A DNA stretch of 64,000 nt, taken from NCBI GenBank assembly GCA_028690035.1, contig JAQVCA010000006.1:153726-217725 (forward strand). The letters are read 5' to 3'. Origin of the DNA: Comamonas sp. (lineage in GTDB: Bacteria; Pseudomonadota; Gammaproteobacteria; Burkholderiales; Burkholderiaceae_C). Below, piece after piece: positions 9,342 to 18,478 of this stretch. Each line of letters begins with the position of its first letter. The stretch's first letter is position 1. The notes beneath the pieces were generated by a model, which was not told where the DNA came from, did no database searches, and saw nothing but the letters and a program-made list of their open reading frames with translations. The position numbers and the translations under genes are program-made.

Positions 9342-10520
9342 ATGTTGACCTTACTTGCCCCGCTCGCCCTGGTGGTTGCCCTGTGGCTATGGCATCCCCT
9401 GATTGGTACCGGATGGCGTTATTACCTATGGACGGTGCTGGTGACTGCCTTATTGGGCGCTTTGCCCGCAGGCTTGATCTGGCTGGCTCGCAATACTGAT
9501 CTTAGTTATGCCGTGGTGGCATACCTGCAGGTGCCTTCTGGCTGGTTGTTTGCCAGCATCGTCGGGGCATGGCTACTGGCTGTGGTGCGCGATGTGTTCG
9601 CTTTGCTAGGTTGGGGCATGGGTAGTCCGCAAGTTGCGCAGGTGCTGTGGCAGCCCAAATACACCCTAATAGCCTTGAGCGCCATGTTGCTCATCTGCGG
9701 CCATGCGGCGGTGCAAGGATTGCGTGTTCCCGAGGTGCGCGAACATGAGTTACGCCTAGCAACCCTCCCTTCTGAGCTCGATGGCCTACGTATTGCGGTG
9801 CTCGCCGACCTGCACGCCAGCCCTGTCAATAACATGTTTTATGTGCGTGAAGTGGTGGCACGCACCAACGCGGCCAAGCCCGATCTGATAGTGCTGCCCG
9901 GTGACTTGGTGGATGGCGACGCAGCTGTCCAAGCAGCCGAGTTGAGTGGGTTAGCCGATCTGAATGCACCTTATGGTGTGTGGGCCGCACCCGGTAACCA
10001 CGAGTATTACAGTGGCTACGACGCTTGGGCGAACGTGTTTGCCAAACTGGGCTTGGCCTATCTGGCCAACCGAGCCCACACCATTGATATCCGCGGCCAG
10101 CGCGTTACCTTGTCTGGCGTAGGCGACCCAGCCTACCATCAGCGTCACAACGCCGATGCGGGAGGCGTGCCGCCAGACATTGTCAGCGTGGCGCAACAAG
10201 CGCATGAGCAGGGAACGCAGTTCCATATCCTTTTGGGGCATCAACCCAAGATGGCACGCCAATATGCAGCTTCTGGCAGCGTGCATCTGCAGATTGCAGG
10301 ACATACCCATGGCGGGCATATCCGGGGCTTTGATCAGTGGGTGGTGGCGCGGGCCAACCAAGGATTTGTGCGTGGGCGTTACGACATCGGGGGCATGACC
10401 TTGTTCATCAGCAGTGGTGCGGGTCTGTGGTCTGGGTTTACTTTGCGTTTGGGCGTGCCTGCTGCCATTGATGTACTCACCTTGCGCAGTGACAAGCTAC
10501 AAAGTTCAGCATCTAAATAG
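9342..10520 (+). CDS. Membrane-anchored metallophosphoesterase (YkuE/YaeI-like)
   Basis: 392 residues with about four N-terminal hydrophobic segments (residues 1-135) and a calcineurin-type phosphoesterase domain after them. Metal ligands are visible in order: ADLHAS, LPGDLVDG, APGNHEYY, LLGHQP and IAGHTHGGH. Related proteins act on membrane lipid headgroups or are of unknown substrate, so the role is left open. The only unusual point is the long membrane region for this family. The 135-bp gap after bdhA shows no terminator, so co-transcription is possible. Confidence 0.85.
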   Translation: MLTLLAPLALVVALWLWHPLIGTGWRYYLWTVLVTALLGALPAGLIWLARNTDLSYAVVAYLQVPSGWLFASIVGAWLLAVVRDVFALLGWGMGSPQVAQVLWQPKYTLIALSAMLLICGHAAVQGLRVPEVREHELRLATLPSELDGLRIAVLADLHASPVNNMFYVREVVARTNAAKPDLIVLPGDLVDGDAAVQAAELSGLADLNAPYGVWAAPGNHEYYSGYDAWANVFAKLGLAYLANRAHTIDIRGQRVTLSGVGDPAYHQRHNADAGGVPPDIVSVAQQAHEQGTQFHILLGHQPKMARQYAASGSVHLQIAGHTHGGHIRGFDQWVVARANQGFVRGRYDIGGMTLFISSGAGLWSGFTLRLGVPAAIDVLTLRSDKLQSSASK

Positions 10521-10524
10521 TCAG

Positions 10525-10572
10525 AAAACATAGCTAAATTCGCTTAATTTATAAGGAAAAATAGCGTTTTTT
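10525..10572 (+). repeat. Degenerate copy of the dispersed repeat
   Basis: Starts AAAACATAGCTAAATTCGC and ends GGAAAAATAGCGTTTT; the TAGCT-N5-CGCTT core and the TAAGG-A-rich second half line up with the better copies, but the match is weaker. It lies between the metallophosphoesterase stop and a terminator-like hairpin. Confidence 0.4.
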
Positions 10573-10622
10573 ATATAGAATATTACAATGTGTAAAAACC
10601 CGCATTAAACTGTGTGAGCTGC

Positions 10623-10658
10623 AAGGCCCACCCCTTGACTCTCTAGAGGGTGGGCCTT
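10623..10658 (+). terminator. Strong hairpin before argA
   Basis: AAGGCCCACCC and GGGTGGGCCTT form a perfect 11-bp stem around a 14-base loop, followed after a gap by GTCTTTTTTC. It probably ends transcription from the metallophosphoesterase gene. Because it spans 10650, any argA start upstream of it can be excluded. Confidence 0.65.
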
Positions 10659-10703
10659 TGTCCATGGTCTTTTTTCAGCCGTTTGCTGCCCATGCCTCCC
10701 ACC

Positions 10704-12050
10704 ATGTCCACTGTTTTTAATTTCACCTTCGTCCCGTGGTTTCGCTCGGTGGCTCCGTACATGCACAAATTTCGCCACCAGACGTTTGTTGTGGGCATCA
10801 CGGGTGAGGCCATCGCTGCGGGCAAGCTGCAATCGATTGTGCAGGACCTGGCCATGATTCAAGCTATGGGGGTGCATATCGTGCTGGTGCATGGTTTTCG
10901 TCCGCAGGTCAATGAACAGCTGCGCCTTAAAGGCCATACGCCCCAATACGCCAGCGGCGTACGTATTACCGACAGCCTGGCCCTGGACTGTGCCCAAGAG
11001 GCTGCAGGCCAGCTGCGTTACGAGATTGAAGCCGCATTCAGCCAGGGCTTACCCAACACCCCGATGGCAGGGGCACGGGTACGCGTTATTTCGGGCAATT
11101 TTCTGACAGCCCGGCCTGTGGGCATCGTAGATGGCATCGACTTTCAGCATACGGGGCTGGTGCGCAAAGTCGATGTAGAAGGTATTCGCAGTGCGCTAGA
11201 TTCTGAGGCCATGGTGCTGCTTTCTCCCTTTGGCTTCTCACCCACCGGAGAGGCTTTCAACCTCAGTATGGAAGAAGTGGCCACGCGTGTGGCTACCGAG
11301 CTCAAGGCCCACAAGCTGATTTTCTTGACCGAAGTACCTGGCGTGGCTGCGGATCCCCTACAGCCGTTGAGCGAAGACAACCCAATCGACACCGAAATTC
11401 CGTTGGCCGCAGCGCGGCGCATGCTAGCGCAGCTGCCTATGCCTGAAAAACCTACCGATACAGGTTTTTATTTACAGCATTGCGTGCGGGCCTGTGAGCA
11501 TGGCGTTGAGCGCAGCCATATCCTGCCTTTTGCCGTCGATGGTGCGCTGCTGCTAGAGATTTATGTGCACGATGGCATCGGCACCATGGTAATCGACGAA
11601 AAACTCGAGGAACTGCGTGAGGCCAGCATCGATGACGTGGCTAGCATCATTCAGCTGATCGAGCCCTTTGAAAAGGATGGCACGCTAGTGAAGCGTGATC
11701 GCACAGAGATTGAACAAGATATTGCTAATTACACCGTCATAGAACATGACGGTGTAATTTTTGGCTGCGCTGCTTTACATATGTATCCCGAGGCACAAAC
11801 CGCCGAAATGGCTGCAGTGACCGTATCGTCTAAAAGTCAAGGTACAGGGGATGGCGAGAAGTTACTTAAGCGCATTGAGCAACGTGCCCGGGCCGGGGGC
11901 GCAAAGACATTGTTTGTGCTGACCACCCGCACCATGCACTGGTTCATCAAGCGGGGGTTTGAGCCAGTCAGCCCGGATTGGCTCCCTCAGGCACGCAAAG
12001 ATAAGTACAACTGGAACCGCAAGAGCCAAGTGCTTGTCAAGCAGTTGTAA
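10704..12050 (+). CDS. argA: N-acetylglutamate synthase ArgA
   Basis: First enzyme of arginine biosynthesis, acetylating glutamate with acetyl-CoA. 448 residues from the ATG at 10704 (MSTVFNFTFVPWFRSVAPY). An amino-acid-kinase fold (IVLVHGFRPQVNEQL, LLSPFGFSPTGE) precedes a GNAT acetyltransferase domain (IFGCAALHMYPE, then QGTGDGEKLL for CoA binding), the classical two-domain ArgA layout. Start chosen because upstream ATGs lie in or right beside the hairpin at 10623-10658. Its 3' end overlaps the convergent glutaredoxin gene by 14 bases. Confidence 0.93.
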   Translation: MSTVFNFTFVPWFRSVAPYMHKFRHQTFVVGITGEAIAAGKLQSIVQDLAMIQAMGVHIVLVHGFRPQVNEQLRLKGHTPQYASGVRITDSLALDCAQEAAGQLRYEIEAAFSQGLPNTPMAGARVRVISGNFLTARPVGIVDGIDFQHTGLVRKVDVEGIRSALDSEAMVLLSPFGFSPTGEAFNLSMEEVATRVATELKAHKLIFLTEVPGVAADPLQPLSEDNPIDTEIPLAAARRMLAQLPMPEKPTDTGFYLQHCVRACEHGVERSHILPFAVDGALLLEIYVHDGIGTMVIDEKLEELREASIDDVASIIQLIEPFEKDGTLVKRDRTEIEQDIANYTVIEHDGVIFGCAALHMYPEAQTAEMAAVTVSSKSQGTGDGEKLLKRIEQRARAGGAKTLFVLTTRTMHWFIKRGFEPVSPDWLPQARKDKYNWNRKSQVLVKQL

Positions 12051-12294
12051 GTGTGAGTTGACGCAGCTGGGTGCGCAGGTCGTCATAGCCACCGACATAG
12101 GTGGTGTTGTCTTCGGTGCGGACAAAGATTTGTGGCAGACTACGTACAGGCTGTCCTACCTGCTCTTGCAGAGCTTCTGCGGTAATGTCGGTACCTACCA
12201 GTAGGTACTGAAAAGACAGCGACTGAATCTGGCAAAGCATGCGGGTTTTATCGCAATTGATACACCCTTCTTTGCCGTAAATAATGATTTCCAT
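12037..12294 (-). CDS. Glutaredoxin-like electron donor for ribonucleotide reductase
   Basis: 85 residues with a thioredoxin fold: redox motif CINC after YGKEG at residues 11-14, cis-proline segment SLPQIFV and GGYDDL near the end. It is the third gene of nrdA-nrdB-grx, 38 bases after nrdB, so it probably reduces the NrdA disulfide, as NrdH or phage T4 NrdC do. The CxNC motif is unlike the CPYC of standard glutaredoxins. Antisense end overlap with argA. Confidence 0.85.
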   Translation of the reverse strand: MEIIIYGKEGCINCDKTRMLCQIQSLSFQYLLVGTDITAEALQEQVGQPVRSLPQIFVRTEDNTTYVGGYDDLRTQLRQLTLTTA

Positions 12295-12332
12295 AAAAAA
12301 ACTCCTAGCAATAACTAAAACAAGAAAATGAT

Positions 12333-13448
12333 TTAAAAATCGATGTCGAACACTTGGTTCTCATCGGTGCGGCGCATGACGCCGACTTTGTAGGCTGCTA
12401 TATCCTGCTCTTGGGGTGAGGCTTGGGTTTTGGAGATATTGAGCCACTTTTCCATGAACTTCAGGGGGTTGTTCGTGGGCAGGGTGTATTTGCTGGTACT
12501 TAGTCCAAAGAGCTGGTACACGTCCTTGGCACAGTACAGCGTCCAGGCAGACAGGCGATCGGCGTTCATGCCCACCAGCTCACGGCCTTCAGAGAAGAGG
12601 TAGCTAATCCAGCGCAGCTCGCTATCCACCACTTCTTCGATCATTTTTTCAATGCGGTTGCGACACTGTGCGAAGGCAATCTGACCACGCTCGGTAGCCA
12701 ACTCATGGCGCAATACAGCACGATCCAACTCCACGTGGACTTCCAGCTCATCCTGGGCAATCTTCTGTATGGCCTTGCCAATGGGCTGAAACAGTCCCGT
12801 GTCGCAAATGGCAAAAGTGACGGCAAAGCTGGCCATGAACTGAATACGCTCCATGCACAGCAGAGCAACGATGGTCATGAACGCCGCGTTGTAGGTATCT
12901 TGGTCGTTAGGGCGCATCCCCAGCGCATATTGGTGCGCCACTTCGTAGCCTGTGGCAAAAGCGCGTGCGACCTCGCCCAGACGATCGTGGGCTTCCTGCA
13001 CGCGCAGAATCTCGCCCAGGATAACGCTGGGGTCGTCGAAGGAATTGCGCACGATTTCCGAATAAGTCGCAGCATGCACCACTTCGTTATCAGAAATGCG
13101 CTGCCAAGCGGCCCATAACTCGCTAGAGGTGATGAACGGCGCCAACACAGGGGCAATGGCACGTGAGGCGACAGAGTCGGCCTCCCACTGCCAAGCCAAC
13201 GTCTTGATCATCATGTCGTAGGTGGCACGCGTACACGATTTGAAGTCGGCATTACAGGAGGAGTAGTCGAACTCGTTTTCATCCCAATCCAAGGATTTTT
13301 GTGCTTTGTACAGCTTCCAGATCTCGGGATAGTGTCGATTGACAGTGTCAAATAAGCCAGGGCGCTGTCCCAAAAGCAGTTGTGGCTTTTGGTAGTCGTT
13401 CTTTTCGTAATTGAAAACCGTGTCGGTGGTGCTGGCAGTGTCGGTCAT
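12333..13448 (-). CDS. nrdB: Ribonucleotide reductase class Ia, small subunit
   Basis: Radical-generating subunit, 371 residues. Iron ligands and radical tyrosine are conserved in WEADSV, NEVVHAATYSEIVRN (E, H and the radical Y of TYSEI) and QDELEVHVELD. The C-terminal tail ends in acidic and hydrophobic residues (NQVFDIDF), as required for docking to NrdA. The sequence looks distant from the NrdB I associate with Burkholderiales and closer to phage-type enzymes; this is an impression needing a tree. Lies 35 bases after nrdA. Confidence 0.93.
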   Translation of the reverse strand: MTDTASTTDTVFNYEKNDYQKPQLLLGQRPGLFDTVNRHYPEIWKLYKAQKSLDWDENEFDYSSCNADFKSCTRATYDMMIKTLAWQWEADSVASRAIAPVLAPFITSSELWAAWQRISDNEVVHAATYSEIVRNSFDDPSVILGEILRVQEAHDRLGEVARAFATGYEVAHQYALGMRPNDQDTYNAAFMTIVALLCMERIQFMASFAVTFAICDTGLFQPIGKAIQKIAQDELEVHVELDRAVLRHELATERGQIAFAQCRNRIEKMIEEVVDSELRWISYLFSEGRELVGMNADRLSAWTLYCAKDVYQLFGLSTSKYTLPTNNPLKFMEKWLNISKTQASPQEQDIAAYKVGVMRRTDENQVFDIDF

Positions 13449-13483
13449 GGTGTGTGTTCTCTCGATCTAGTCCATTGCCAAAA

Positions 13484-15943
13484 TTACAAAGTACAGGCTT
13501 CACAGTCGGTGTCCTGAACGTCCTGCGCGGCGGTCGCACTGCTTACCAGTGCAGCGGTTTCTGGCATGTCGGTCACTTGGCGCATGCCGTTGGATGTCTT
13601 CTGGTTCATGTAGTACTTGGACTTGAGCCCCAGCTTGACGCGGTAGAGGTAATCCTCGATGAGCTCAGAGGAAGAAATAGAGGCATCACCAATCACGCGG
13701 CGATAAAAGTCGGCAGAAATACCTTGGTCAGTCCACTTTTGTACGATGGCGTACATTTCGGTCATATCGGACGTTGGAATATCCCAAGCAGATTGGTAGT
13801 ACTCTGCCAAGGTATCGCTATCGGGCGCGGCCCAATAATTCACGCGTTGATTATCGGTTTTGATCAGAGTCAGCTCTCGCACAGGGTACAGACCGTTGGT
13901 GGTGCCCGAGGCGTTGGCGGATGTCTCTGTCGGCATGTGTGCTACCAGCACTGAATTGCGGATACCGCCGTTGGCCACGATGGCGCGGCGCAGTGACTCC
14001 CAGTCATAGCGTAGGTTGAACGGTGCAATCTTGTCGACATGCGGGTTGCAAGTATCCAGCGGCAACCAACCTTCAGGCCAGCGAGTCTTGTGCATCCAAG
14101 GCGCATTGCCTAGCTCCTTGCCCAGTTTCAGGCTGGCATTGAGCAGATGGTAGTAGTGCCGCTCAGCCACTTCGTGGATGAACTGTTTGCCTTGCTGGTC
14201 GGTGTAGCACTTACCGTTTTTTGCCATCAGGTGTGCCAGTCCCAGAATACCCACCCCCGCGTTCAATCGCTTGCGCGACGTCACCCCCACTTGGGGTAGC
14301 TCGTAGTGCGCCAAATGTATGCACTTGTCGATCATCAACAGCGCGTAATAAGCCACCTCGGCGTACTGTTCTTCAGACTCTACGTTTGACACCACAATGC
14401 CGGCCAGATTGCAAGTGGCCACTTCAGGCGCAGAGCGCTGCACGATGGCCTCGATGGGCACACCATCCAACGCATCGCCAGCCTGCAGGTCATCGGGCCA
14501 CATGGACTTGCTTTGCGAGCCACGCTGCACTTGCACTTGGGTATCGCCGGACAGCTTGCGTCGGCTGCCGTTGGCCAATTGCACTTCAACAAATGAGATG
14601 TCGTGCTCAGCGTATAGCTCCATCACATGGTTGTAAGGTGCTGTAGGCAAAGCAATCTCTGCACATAAATTAGAGCTGTAGATGGTGTCTTTGAACGGCG
14701 TGTGGCGGTTCATTTCTGAGATGTTGTGCTCGTACACACGGCCCGTCTCATTCCATTCATTGCTGGCTGTAATGAGCAGCTCGCGCGCACTGACCCAAGT
14801 CTTTTGGAAGTTCTCGTCCTGTTCGTAGCGTGCGTAAATTTCCTCAAACCGTGCCTCATCACCGCTGTACAGCGCAGCATGCAGATCAGGGGCAGTAAAA
14901 CAATTAAAAAGGAAGATGTCCTCGTTGCGTGCCACCTTACGGGCAAAAAAACGGTTCCCACCCCACGAATAATCCATGCCCCGGATCTTTTTGTCTTCCG
15001 TGGACATCGGGTTTTTCAAGCGCAGCAGAGTATCCACTTCTGGATCGAAGATGGGAAAGTAGGTGGTACAAGCGCCGCCACGACCGTTTTGCAGGTTGGA
15101 TTTCACTTCAGCGACCAACGCACGGTAGTAAGGCAGCTTACCTTGGTGGCGAATCACGCCACCCCGTACAGGATCGTTGATGGAGCGTGTCGCCATGTGC
15201 GCTCCAATGCCCGCACTCATGTAGGTCATGGTGTTGGCGATATGGTTGCCTACAGCAATCGAGCGTGCATTGTCGCCTACCGTGTACAGGCAGCAGCTCG
15301 CGTAACCACGCAAGGGCGTTCCTAAATTCACGTGGTTGGGTGTGGGGGCGTTGATGCGGTTTTTGGACAAGTGTTCGTAAAAGCGCTGCACGTCGCGCAT
15401 GCGTCGCTCGCGTGGTTGATCCACAGACAAGGCCATAGCCATGCGCATGTAAATGAACTGAGGTGACTCGTAGTACACACCATTGACGCGGTCGGCAATT
15501 GCGTACTTGGTCAGGTGGGTGTGTAGCTGATAGTGCGCATACTCAAAGTCGCGCTCATGGTCGATCCACTCTTGAATTACCGCGTACTCGGACTCAGAGT
15601 AATCCAGTGTTTCCATGAAGCCCAGTTGTTGCAGTTTGCGGTGTAAATCCAACACGGTGGGACGACGGTTGCGATACAAGTCCTTGCGAATCAGGGTGGC
15701 GTACAGGCGCCCTGCCATGCGGTTGTACGACCACGTGTCAAAATTCAGACAGGTTCGGATGAGCTGCTGCTGTAGCTCGCGCGATGTTGCCGTCTCGGAC
15801 ATGGCAGAAACTGTTTCCAGTACTGCCGACGGCCAGTCCACCGTCTCCCCCAACGACTGCGCGGCCCACTCTCCCCATTGGTTTAATTTGGACGGGGTAA
15901 ACGGCTCCGTATAGCCGTCGCGCTTGACAATAAACTTCAACAT
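13484..15943 (-). CDS. nrdA: Ribonucleotide reductase class Ia, large subunit, with an internal insertion
   Basis: Catalytic subunit, 819 residues from an ATG at 15943 preceded by CTGGAG; an upstream start at 15973 would add ten residues through a regulatory hairpin. An N-terminal ATP-cone (MLKFIVKRDGYTEPF) is followed by the barrel with YASCCLY, NLCAEIALP, EVATCNLA and the terminal DCEAC cysteine pair that relays electrons. The thiyl cysteine (NLC, residue 427) and the next active-site cysteine (EVATC, 511) are 84 positions apart, against 23 in E. coli NrdA, because of about 61 extra residues (near 14429-14620). Expected to be repressed by NrdR. Confidence 0.93.
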   Translation of the reverse strand: MLKFIVKRDGYTEPFTPSKLNQWGEWAAQSLGETVDWPSAVLETVSAMSETATSRELQQQLIRTCLNFDTWSYNRMAGRLYATLIRKDLYRNRRPTVLDLHRKLQQLGFMETLDYSESEYAVIQEWIDHERDFEYAHYQLHTHLTKYAIADRVNGVYYESPQFIYMRMAMALSVDQPRERRMRDVQRFYEHLSKNRINAPTPNHVNLGTPLRGYASCCLYTVGDNARSIAVGNHIANTMTYMSAGIGAHMATRSINDPVRGGVIRHQGKLPYYRALVAEVKSNLQNGRGGACTTYFPIFDPEVDTLLRLKNPMSTEDKKIRGMDYSWGGNRFFARKVARNEDIFLFNCFTAPDLHAALYSGDEARFEEIYARYEQDENFQKTWVSARELLITASNEWNETGRVYEHNISEMNRHTPFKDTIYSSNLCAEIALPTAPYNHVMELYAEHDISFVEVQLANGSRRKLSGDTQVQVQRGSQSKSMWPDDLQAGDALDGVPIEAIVQRSAPEVATCNLAGIVVSNVESEEQYAEVAYYALLMIDKCIHLAHYELPQVGVTSRKRLNAGVGILGLAHLMAKNGKCYTDQQGKQFIHEVAERHYYHLLNASLKLGKELGNAPWMHKTRWPEGWLPLDTCNPHVDKIAPFNLRYDWESLRRAIVANGGIRNSVLVAHMPTETSANASGTTNGLYPVRELTLIKTDNQRVNYWAAPDSDTLAEYYQSAWDIPTSDMTEMYAIVQKWTDQGISADFYRRVIGDASISSSELIEDYLYRVKLGLKSKYYMNQKTSNGMRQVTDMPETAALVSSATAAQDVQDTDCEACTL

Positions 15944-15969
15944 GCAGGCAACTCCAGAAATAAGAAAAA

Positions 15970-16016
15970 ACACTATACACAGTGTTTTTTTTGCCTGATG
16001 GTACTACATGTAGCGT
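15970..16016 (-). promoter_or_regulatory. Pair of NrdR-box-like sites upstream of nrdA
   Basis: Proximal box at 15970-15985 reads ACACTATACACAGTGT, close to the NrdR consensus (ACAC, AT-rich centre, GTGT). A weaker palindromic partner (CTACATGTAG core) lies at 16001-16016. Their centres are 31 bp apart, three helical turns, the spacing known for paired NrdR boxes. The proximal box with flanking A and T runs also forms a hairpin in the leader. nrdR itself is at 47442-47891. Confidence 0.8.
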
Positions 16017-16077
16017 TTCACCCTGCGCTTGACATAGTGCCCCATTCCTCATATGTGATGCGATCCTTAGAGCATTC

Positions 16078-18381
16078 TTAGCACCGGTAGAGCTGGCTTT
16101 TTTGAAGCAGGAAACCTTCAATTTCCGAGGCTGGCTTGGGGCGGCTAAAGTAGTAGCCCTGAACTTCATCACAGCCCAAAGAGCGCAGAAAATGCAGTTG
16201 TTGTTCGGTTTCCACACCCTCGGCGGTAATGCGTAGACCCATCGCTTGGGCCATGCGCACCATGGCATTGACCATCGCCTTATCAGCATCCCCCTTGTCG
16301 ATGTCACGCACAAAAGATTGATCAATCTTGAGCTTGTAGCTAGGAAAGCGCTTGAGCTGTGCCAACGATGAATAGCCTGTCCCAAAATCGTCGATCGAAA
16401 TTTTTACCCCAAGATCGCGCAATTGCTGCAAGGCTGTCAAGGCCGAATGGGTATCGCTCATGGCCATGCTTTCGGTCAATTCCAGCTCAAAGTTCTGGGC
16501 TGGCACGTCTGTGTGCTGCAGTACACGGCGCACCATATCCGCCAACTGCGGCTGATGGAATTGGCGTGCTGACAGGTTCACTGCCATTGTCAGCTGCAAC
16601 AGCCCCTTGTTGCGCCACTGCTTGAGCTGGTGTGCAGCCGTCTGCAGCACCCACTCGCCGATGGGCCAGATCAAGCCACTGTTTTCGGCCACAGGGATGA
16701 ACTCTGCTGGCGAGATGGCACCCAGTTGCGGATGCTGCCAGCGCAGCAACGCCTCTACCCCCAGCACCCGGCCTGTGCTGGTATCCACCTGGGGCTGGTA
16801 ATGCAAGCTCAATTGCTGGCGCTCCAATGCGCGTCGCAAGGCGTTCTCCAGCTCCAAGACACGCATCGACTGGGCTTGCATCTGCGAGGTAAAAAAGCGA
16901 TAGGTGTTGCGCCCTTCACGCTTAGCCCCATACATGGCAGTGTCAGCCGATTGCACCAATGCGTCAAAATTGGCTCCGTCGTGGGGATGCAGTGCCACAC
17001 CCACCGAGCAGGCCAGCGTCAGATCGTGCTGACCGACCTGAAAGGCGCGCGCAAACGCTTGGGCCACTTTGGCTGCAACGCGTTCTGCTCCCTGGGCGTT
17101 GGCGCCCGGCAGCAGCAGCACGAACTCATCCCCTCCGAGACGGGCCACCGTATCGTACTCACGCACCGTAGCCAACAGACGCTGGGCAATCAGAACCAGC
17201 AAACTATCCCCTACGCGATGGCCCAATGAATCGTTGATGTGCTTGAAATGATCCAAATCCAGAAACAGCACCGCCAGGGGAGCGCCGCTTTCCTGAGCTG
17301 CACGAATGGCTTGCTGACTGCGCTGAGCCAGCAGGGTGCGGTTGGGCAACCCCGTGAGTGCATCGTAATGGGCCAACCAGTAAATGCGCTCCTGATCGTA
17401 CTTGCGCCCTTGAATTTCGCGATCTAGGTCTTTGGTCGCCGTGCGCAACGCCGAGGTACGATCCTGCACGAGGCTTTCTAGCTCTTGGTGGGCTTTACGC
17501 AGCGCCTCTTGGGCGCGTTTGCGCTCGGTAATATCCATCAAGATCCAGACCGATGTCCCCTTGCCCAGCACCTTGCCACGCACTTCGCAGATGATCTTGT
17601 TGCCATCCTTGCGGCACAGGGTGGATTCACCAGAAAACACGTGACCAGCGCTCAGGGTCGGTATGCTGCGCGCTGCTTCGCCTTGCCACGCCTCATCGGT
17701 ACAGAACCAACGACGCGCATGACTGTCTTGCAGCTCCCCCGGGGCATAGCCCAACATCAGCTCAAAGTGGCGGTTGCAGCGCTGCAAATGCGACCCTTGC
17801 AGAAAAGCGATGCCTACCATGGCATTGTCCAGCAGCAGCTGTGTCTCCAGCTGGATGCTGTTCAGCTGCGAGCGCATCTGCACCTGCGCGTGGATATCGT
17901 CCAGTGTCCAGATGGAGCCTTCGGTCGTATCTTCGGGGTGGACGAGTCGCCCCGTCAGACTGACCCAGAACAGCTGCCCATCGCGCTTGCACAGTTGGCG
18001 CTCGCAGCGGAATGTTTCGCCGAGCGACAAGGTGGGATAGGCATCGCGCCCCAGTGCTCGAAAGGCATCCCGGTCGGGATGCAGCATTTGACTGGAAAGT
18101 CCTTGCACTGCCTGCGCACTGGCGTAGCCCAGCATCTGGGCGAAGCGCTCATTGCAGCGCACCACCCTGCGCTGCCGGATGAAAACCACACCGATGTCGG
18201 CGCTCGCCAGCAGGGAATGTTGTTCGCGCAGCAGGCGTGCCATTGCATTAGAGGAAAGCTCCTCGTCCAGCATTTTTTTTTCTAGCAGCACATCACGCAT
18301 GACATTTCTTGACAAAGGTAGTAAATTTTTGCAATGCGGTAAATCATGCCATTGAACATACGCACGATCCACTTTAGGCAT
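16078..18381 (-). CDS. PAS-PAS-GGDEF-EAL cyclic-di-GMP signalling protein
   Basis: 767 residues: PAS domains at about 50-165 and 180-290, a short coiled linker, GGDEF at 335-500 and EAL at 510-760. The synthase site RLGGDEF (414-420) is intact and is preceded by REYD, a product-binding I-site. The phosphodiesterase domain keeps VEALLRW, NLSARQF, ELTESM and DDFGTGYSSL, so both activities could be functional. No membrane segment is seen, so it is probably cytosolic. AAGG stands seven bases before the ATG at 18381. Divergent from map. Confidence 0.93.
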   Translation of the reverse strand: MPKVDRAYVQWHDLPHCKNLLPLSRNVMRDVLLEKKMLDEELSSNAMARLLREQHSLLASADIGVVFIRQRRVVRCNERFAQMLGYASAQAVQGLSSQMLHPDRDAFRALGRDAYPTLSLGETFRCERQLCKRDGQLFWVSLTGRLVHPEDTTEGSIWTLDDIHAQVQMRSQLNSIQLETQLLLDNAMVGIAFLQGSHLQRCNRHFELMLGYAPGELQDSHARRWFCTDEAWQGEAARSIPTLSAGHVFSGESTLCRKDGNKIICEVRGKVLGKGTSVWILMDITERKRAQEALRKAHQELESLVQDRTSALRTATKDLDREIQGRKYDQERIYWLAHYDALTGLPNRTLLAQRSQQAIRAAQESGAPLAVLFLDLDHFKHINDSLGHRVGDSLLVLIAQRLLATVREYDTVARLGGDEFVLLLPGANAQGAERVAAKVAQAFARAFQVGQHDLTLACSVGVALHPHDGANFDALVQSADTAMYGAKREGRNTYRFFTSQMQAQSMRVLELENALRRALERQQLSLHYQPQVDTSTGRVLGVEALLRWQHPQLGAISPAEFIPVAENSGLIWPIGEWVLQTAAHQLKQWRNKGLLQLTMAVNLSARQFHQPQLADMVRRVLQHTDVPAQNFELELTESMAMSDTHSALTALQQLRDLGVKISIDDFGTGYSSLAQLKRFPSYKLKIDQSFVRDIDKGDADKAMVNAMVRMAQAMGLRITAEGVETEQQLHFLRSLGCDEVQGYYFSRPKPASEIEGFLLQKSQLYRC

Positions 18382-18478
18382 GCAGAAACCTTTTGAGAAA
18401 AGACAAACTTGGGATCATATTTCGTCGGTAAAACCATCGCCCAAGCGTGGCAGTAGTGCGGTGGGATAATCGCGCGCC

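Noticed and set aside
14429..14620. A functional intein in nrdA
   Set aside because: The insert is only about 61 residues, has no N-terminal Cys/Ser or C-terminal HN-C/S/T splice junction, and both cysteines of the host protein remain; at most a vestige.
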